Shown: positions 30,643 to 34,054 of the stretch, piece after piece
Layout: every line of letters begins with the position of its first letter
Numbering within the stretch: the stretch's first letter is position 1
NCBI GenBank assembly: GCA_947037115.1
Contig: CAMQTN010000029.1
Coordinates: forward strand, 1-34,054
Length of the DNA stretch: 34,054 nt
Direction: 5' to 3'
Source: an uncultured Lachnospiraceae bacterium
GTDB lineage: Bacteria; Bacillota; Clostridia; Lachnospirales; Lachnospiraceae
The notes under the pieces: model-generated
Database searches by the model: none
What the model saw: only the letters and a program-made list of their open reading frames with translations
Told to the model about the DNA's origin: nothing
Made by a program: the position numbers and the translations under genes

Positions 30643-32639
30643 GCGTTTTCTCTTATGAATGGAAAAAACTAATGGTCATGCAGCGGGGCTTGCTCTATAT
30701 CCTGGCTGCGCTCCTGGTCAGTACGGTTTGGCTGGCTGCAACCGACAGGCCGCAGAACAGCGCGATGGAAGAATACCGTGAAGAATATGAGTGGTATCTT
30801 GAACGGTTGGACGGGGCGTACACAGAGGAAAAGGCCGCTTGGCTGGAGCAGGAGGCCCAGGCCATCACGGAGGCCTGTTACACCCGCTCAGGATCCCAGG
30901 AAAGCTATTACAGCGGCCAGATCACAGAGGAACAGTATGAGCGGCAGATCGCAGAGGTCAACACTGTATTGGCCCATGAGCATGGCTTTGAAGCCGCGTA
31001 CCAGCAATATTTATATATCTGCGAGAATACCGGCAATCGTTACTTTCTGAAAACAAACGGCTGGGCGGGGCTGTTTTCCTCCCAAACGCTGGACTTTCCG
31101 CTATTCCTTGTCATTTTGATTTTGGCGGCTACGGTTTTTTGCTCGGAGTATAGCTGTCAGATGGACGCGCTTTTGCGGACGGCTCCACAGAGCCGCAAGA
31201 GTGCCAGAAGCAAAGCCGCAATGACCCTCTGCGCCGTGTTCGCTCTCTGCGGAGGACTGGCCCTGATTCGCTTTGCTTTCTTCGGAATAAAATACGGCCT
31301 ACCCCACGGGGAGTACCCTGTCCAGAGTATCGCCTGTTTTGGAGGCAGTACAAAAAATATCTCTTTGCTGGCCGCGTATCTGATTCTGACCGTCCTGCGC
31401 TGTTTTGGCTCGGTGTATCTCGCCGCCCTGCTGCTCTTTACCTCCGTTTTGGTGAAGAAATATGCTTTGACGGTGGTGATCGGAGTGGCATCCACCTTGA
31501 TACCGTACATCGGACTGTCCAGGCAGGTCTGTTACCGCTTGCCGTTGCCCTTGCCGTTCCTGCTGGCAACCGGCTTTCTGGAGGGGGCTTCCTCTGTGGA
31601 GGATTCGTTGACAGGAGAACCCATCGTGACTTTTTCAGAGCGTTCTCCCCAGGAGTTGCTGGCCATGCTTGGCCTGTCCGCTGTGTGCTGCGCCCTCACG
31701 GTATGGTGGGTGCTGCGGCAAAACACAAACTGCTGGCAGTCTGGAGGAAAAAACGTCAGAGGCTGCGGGGTTGCCGCGCTCTGCCTGCTGGTGTTGCTCT
31801 CGCTGTCCGGCTGCTCTGTCGCAGAATCCGCAAACGGGATATTCAATTCATCTTCGCAAAGTGTGTCGAAAACTTACAGCGTGATCTATGATGACCAGAT
31901 GCCGACATACGCTCTGGAAAACCGGGCAACCGGCGCCTTGACGGATTTGGCCCTCTCTCCGCTGTTCGGGGCCTTTTCGGATGAGGAATCCGTCAAAGCC
32001 GTCTATATGGATGCCCCGTACATTTATTATATGGCCTCCCGTACAGAAAAGTATGTAGATCGGGTCGGCAGCTACAACAGCACAGCTACCCAGGTGTCCA
32101 TCGTCCAGCTTGATACAGAAACCTTTGAGGAACAGGTTATTTTTGAGAAAATAACGGACAGCGGGCGATCTCTGCTGGGAATTGATTATACCGTGGGGGA
32201 TACCTGGATGTTTCTGCAATACTGCTACGGCTTTTTCTTGAACAACGACAGCATCTTTTTCATTACGAATGATGGGATTACGGAAGTAAGCAGGGCGATT
32301 CAGCGAACTCAAATGCTGGACATCCCCACTAAAGGAAATATCGCTTTTGACAGACGGACAATCTACTTCATCAACGAAAATTCTCTGCTGACAGCGTATG
32401 ACAGCAAGACCCACAAGACAAGACCGTTTCGGAATGTTGTTGCTTACGACTTTTGCCTGACCAACCAAGGGCTGTATTTTATCAACCGCATGGATTCCGA
32501 CCGTGTTTATCTATGCGGCAGGGATGGCGCCCACAGTCTGAAGATTTCAAATGACCCGGCCCTGTCTGTTGATTATGACGGTGAAAAAGTTACCATGATT
32601 CTAAAATCGGACGGGAAGGAGGTGTTTTTTGAGCCGTGA
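30639..32639 (+). CDS. ABC-2 type permease 2 fused to a lipoprotein-like propeller domain
   Basis: The 666-residue protein starts in an ATGA overlap at 30639. Residues 1-365 are a permease like its neighbour: helix at about 14-33, outer loop of about 115 residues, then about five helices. At about 373-391 comes another hydrophobic helix running into a lipobox-like sequence, LLSLSGCS with Cys392 (31812-31814). The final 270 residues form an extracytoplasmic domain with repeated strands (AVYMDAPYIYYMASRTEKYV, NIAFDRRTIYFINENSLLTAYD, QGLYFINRMDSDRVYLC) resembling a DUF5050-like propeller. It looks as if a lipoprotein gene was joined in frame to a permease gene. I see no frameshift or start site at the joint, so one polypeptide is the simplest reading. 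Confidence 0.85.
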   Translation: MSVFSYEWKKLMVMQRGLLYILAALLVSTVWLAATDRPQNSAMEEYREEYEWYLERLDGAYTEEKAAWLEQEAQAITEACYTRSGSQESYYSGQITEEQYERQIAEVNTVLAHEHGFEAAYQQYLYICENTGNRYFLKTNGWAGLFSSQTLDFPLFLVILILAATVFCSEYSCQMDALLRTAPQSRKSARSKAAMTLCAVFALCGGLALIRFAFFGIKYGLPHGEYPVQSIACFGGSTKNISLLAAYLILTVLRCFGSVYLAALLLFTSVLVKKYALTVVIGVASTLIPYIGLSRQVCYRLPLPLPFLLATGFLEGASSVEDSLTGEPIVTFSERSPQELLAMLGLSAVCCALTVWWVLRQNTNCWQSGGKNVRGCGVAALCLLVLLSLSGCSVAESANGIFNSSSQSVSKTYSVIYDDQMPTYALENRATGALTDLALSPLFGAFSDEESVKAVYMDAPYIYYMASRTEKYVDRVGSYNSTATQVSIVQLDTETFEEQVIFEKITDSGRSLLGIDYTVGDTWMFLQYCYGFFLNNDSIFFITNDGITEVSRAIQRTQMLDIPTKGNIAFDRRTIYFINENSLLTAYDSKTHKTRPFRNVVAYDFCLTNQGLYFINRMDSDRVYLCGRDGAHSLKISNDPALSVDYDGEKVTMILKSDGKEVFFEP

Positions 32640-32733
32640 CGGTATGGGAGCGTCAAGCATCCGCCAGGGCAAGGCGAAAAAACGCGGCAGAAGGTTGATG
32701 ATCGCCTATGCCCTGAAACAATATGCTATTTGA
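32629..32733 (+). CDS. Small basic peptide of unknown function
   Basis: A TTG at 32629 has AGGAGG 6 bases upstream and opens 34 codons; an internal ATG at 32644 would give 29. The product is strongly basic (QGKAKKRGRRLM) with a short hydrophobic end. It overlaps the end of the permease gene, so coupled translation is possible. I do not recognise it. It could be a small nucleic-acid-binding protein, a leftover of an element gene, or chance. Confidence 0.35.
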   Translation: MSRDGMGASSIRQGKAKKRGRRLMIAYALKQYAI

Positions 32734-32750
32734 AAGTAGGTGGTGATTTA

Positions 32751-33262
32751 ATGGGAAATTAGCTGTGCTGGATATATCAGAATCTGGCCGGCAGATTGGT
32801 GAAAAATTGTTGGCTCTACTAAATGTCAGCCAGCAACAGGAACTGATGCAGTATGTTCTCGCGCAAGCGCAAGGTAGTGATTCTGACGCATCTCTGCACA
32901 GTATTTCTCCTCAGATTCTCCCAAGCATCTCCACCGCCAGATTAACAGAAATCCAAGCGGAGGATTTATACTTCTGCTTGGAAAACCGATTGGTGTATAT
33001 CTGCGAGACCGAGATCATGCTGACAGTAAAAGAGTTTGACATCTTCGCTTTACTCATAATGAATCCCCGCCGGGTACTCACTTATGATATGATAATAGAC
33101 CTTGTGTGGCATGAAAATCTTGACTACTACTCCCACCGGGCGATCAACAATCATGTCAGCAACCTCCGGCACAAGCTCAAGGTCACACCCGAAACGCCGG
33201 ACTACATCAGGAATGTTCACAGCATCGGGTACAAATTTAATCCGAATATCGAACTTCTTTGA
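32751..33262 (+). pseudogene. Winged-helix DNA-binding protein gene with 5' frameshift
   Basis: The long frame from 32765 encodes 165 residues with an OmpR-type winged helix at about 75-160 (LTVKEFDIFALLIMNPRRVLTYDMIIDLVW, then HRAINNHVSNLRHKLKV and IRNVHSIGYKFNP) but no receiver domain. Its apparent GTG start at 32765 has no ribosome binding site. An ATG at 32751 with AGGTGGTG upstream runs into a stop after 3 codons. Adding one A to the AAA at 32756-32758 joins them as MGKLAVLDISESG. So either a single-base deletion or a sequencing error has broken the gene. Such receiver-less regulators occur in integrative elements; a role there is inference. Confidence 0.72.
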
Positions 33263-33295
33263 AGCCCCGGACGCATATTGCGGCCGGGGCTTTTT
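33262..33295 (+). terminator. Intrinsic terminator after the winged-helix gene
   Basis: AAGCCCCGG (33262-33270) pairs with CCGGGGCTT (33284-33292), followed by TTTT. It begins at the stop codon of the winged-helix gene. Confidence 0.88.
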
Positions 33296-33372
33296 CTCCA
33301 GCAAAAAGCAGGATTTTTCTTGGAGTGTTCCCGGACTGTCCTCGAAAAAATCTGAAGAACTGCCCGTTATAG

Positions 33373-33444
33373 TTTTTTCAGATAGAGGAACAGGACAAGC
33401 GCATCGGACAGATGCTGTCCAGAATACGGAGAACACCGACATGA
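33373..33444 (+). pseudogene. Short coding remnant before the HTH gene
   Basis: A frame directly after a TAG encodes QIEEQDKRIGQMLSRIRRTPT and stops in an ATGA overlap with the ATG at 33441. Composition and the overlap look like the 3' end of a real gene, but no start or further upstream sequence remains. The family is unknown. Confidence 0.3.
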
Positions 33445-33899
33445 CTGTATTTGCAAATCCATGTTCAGATACCAGACACCAAGATAACGATACGGCTTTT
33501 TCAGCAATGATAGAATGGGCAACTGCCACGAACAGAGCCATCGCCCCGATGGAATTTCCAGATGCGCTCCATTACTTGATGAAGGACCAGAAGATGACGG
33601 TGGAGCATTTGGAGGAAACCTCGCTGATCTCGACCCGCACCATCATCCGTCTGAGCAACGACCCGGACTATGGCGTAACCAGGGAACACATCGTGGCGTT
33701 ATCGGTCGGTCTGACACTTCCGCCGATCATCAGCATGGAACTGTTGCGGAAAGCAGGGCTTGTGATAAAGATCACCATGCGCCACAATACATACTGCATG
33801 GTCCTGTGCGAGATGTATTCGTACAAGATTGAAGCTGTGAACAAATGCCTCGTTTCTCTCAACATACCACCGCTCACAAGGCTGGGGGCGAAGATGTAA
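33441..33899 (+). CDS. HTH protein typical of integrative-element accessory genes
   Basis: The C-terminal 110 residues resemble a recurrent Clostridia family: a short helical lead (FPDALHYLMKDQKMT), an XRE-like HTH (VEHLEETSLISTRTIIRLSNDPDYGVTREHIVALSVGL), then LPPIISMELLRKAGL and an ending on the pattern CNELLxSLNxPPL (here NKCLVSLNIPPL). ATG 33441 gives 152 residues; ATG 33510 is an alternative; neither has a good ribosome binding site. The N-terminal 30 residues look unlike the family and may be junction sequence, so 5' truncation is possible. Confidence 0.6.
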   Translation: MTVFANPCSDTRHQDNDTAFSAMIEWATATNRAIAPMEFPDALHYLMKDQKMTVEHLEETSLISTRTIIRLSNDPDYGVTREHIVALSVGLTLPPIISMELLRKAGLVIKITMRHNTYCMVLCEMYSYKIEAVNKCLVSLNIPPLTRLGAKM

Positions 33900-33932
33900 C
33901 GGGAGTAGATTTTACGGGGGTGCGCTACTTGG

Positions 33933-33986
33933 TTATACCGAATTCGGTATAAACTTTGCAAGCATAGGAAAAGGGTACCCTTTTCC
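33933..33986. repeat. Two consecutive 20-bp perfect palindromes
   Basis: TTATACCGAA plus TTCGGTATAA (33933-33952) and GGAAAAGGGT plus ACCCTTTTCC (33967-33986) are each perfectly self-complementary, 14 bases apart. Weaker inverted pairs follow: AAATCTG (33989-33995) with CAGATTT (34022-34028), and TTGGGA with TCCCAA (34035-34050). No gene is visible from 33900 to the window end. The density of inverted repeats suits an origin of transfer, a regulatory region or an element end. Confidence 0.75.
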
Positions 33987-34054
33987 GTAAATCTGCCCAT
34001 TCGCGCCTATTGCTTGACGGACAGATTTTGCTTGTTGGGAAGAATCCCAAACCC

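Noticed and set aside
33102..33440. Long upstream part of the HTH frame at the right end
   Set aside because: It overlaps the winged-helix gene and its terminator, and its low-complexity Ser/Thr-rich product looks like a frame shadow.
1..34054. CRISPR arrays, tRNA, rRNA, prophage genes and complete insertion sequences
   Set aside because: No regular repeat-spacer pattern, no tRNA or rRNA cores, no phage structural genes and no transposase or integrase frames were seen.

Overview
The window looks like chromosome from a gut-type Clostridia, most likely Lachnospiraceae, carrying several layers of accessory DNA. This is inferred from gene content, strong AGGAGG ribosome binding sites, a dense set of two-component systems and mid GC by eye; no rRNA, tRNA or other species marker is present. 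The first 43 bases are not biological. They match an Illumina Nextera index and transposase adapter, so the contig ends inside cheB.

Left part (44-6260, minus strand): a signalling operon reads right to left from a perfect-consensus sigma-A promoter. Its genes are a REC-HD-GYP regulator, an Hpt phosphotransfer protein, a PAS histidine kinase, a second REC-HD-GYP regulator with altered motifs, cheR and cheB (cut by the contig end). An internal terminator and a nested inverted repeat sit after the first gene. Next (6314-9542, minus) comes a bacitracin/lantibiotic-type module: response regulator, membrane-anchor-less kinase, ABC ATPase and permease. It diverges from an ECF sigma factor and a DUF4179-type anti-sigma gene (9772-11269). 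From 11.3 to 16.3 kb there are a gene remnant, a stand-alone HD-GYP protein, a GatZ/KbaZ plus AgaS-like sugar operon whose divergent GntR-type regulator has lost its DNA-binding half, and an XRE regulator with an operator-like 20-bp palindrome in its leader.

Middle part (16.4-24.0 kb, more AT-rich by eye): an ABC-ATPase remnant, an MFS exporter and a very short HTH regulator, then a divergent Bce-like cassette (response regulator, intramembrane-sensing kinase, ABC ATPase, 835-residue FtsX permease) and a decayed YdcF/DUF218 gene ending at a 17-bp perfect hairpin.

Right part (24.19-32.73 kb): the most interesting unit. A response regulator and kinase are followed by two lipoproteins, an ABC ATPase and two ABC-2 type permeases. 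The second permease is fused, through an internal lipobox-like segment, to an extracytoplasmic propeller-like domain. Two promoters, one before the regulator and one before the first lipoprotein, carry the same TTGAC-N6-TTGAC repeat at the same distance from the -10. This suggests the regulator drives both transcription units. The layout resembles lantibiotic self-immunity (NisI/NisFEG plus NisRK) but no peptide biosynthesis genes are present. The last 1.4 kb holds a frameshifted winged-helix gene, an HTH gene of a kind common in integrative elements, and two consecutive 20-bp perfect palindromes. It looks like the edge of an integrative/mobilisable element, possibly near an oriT.
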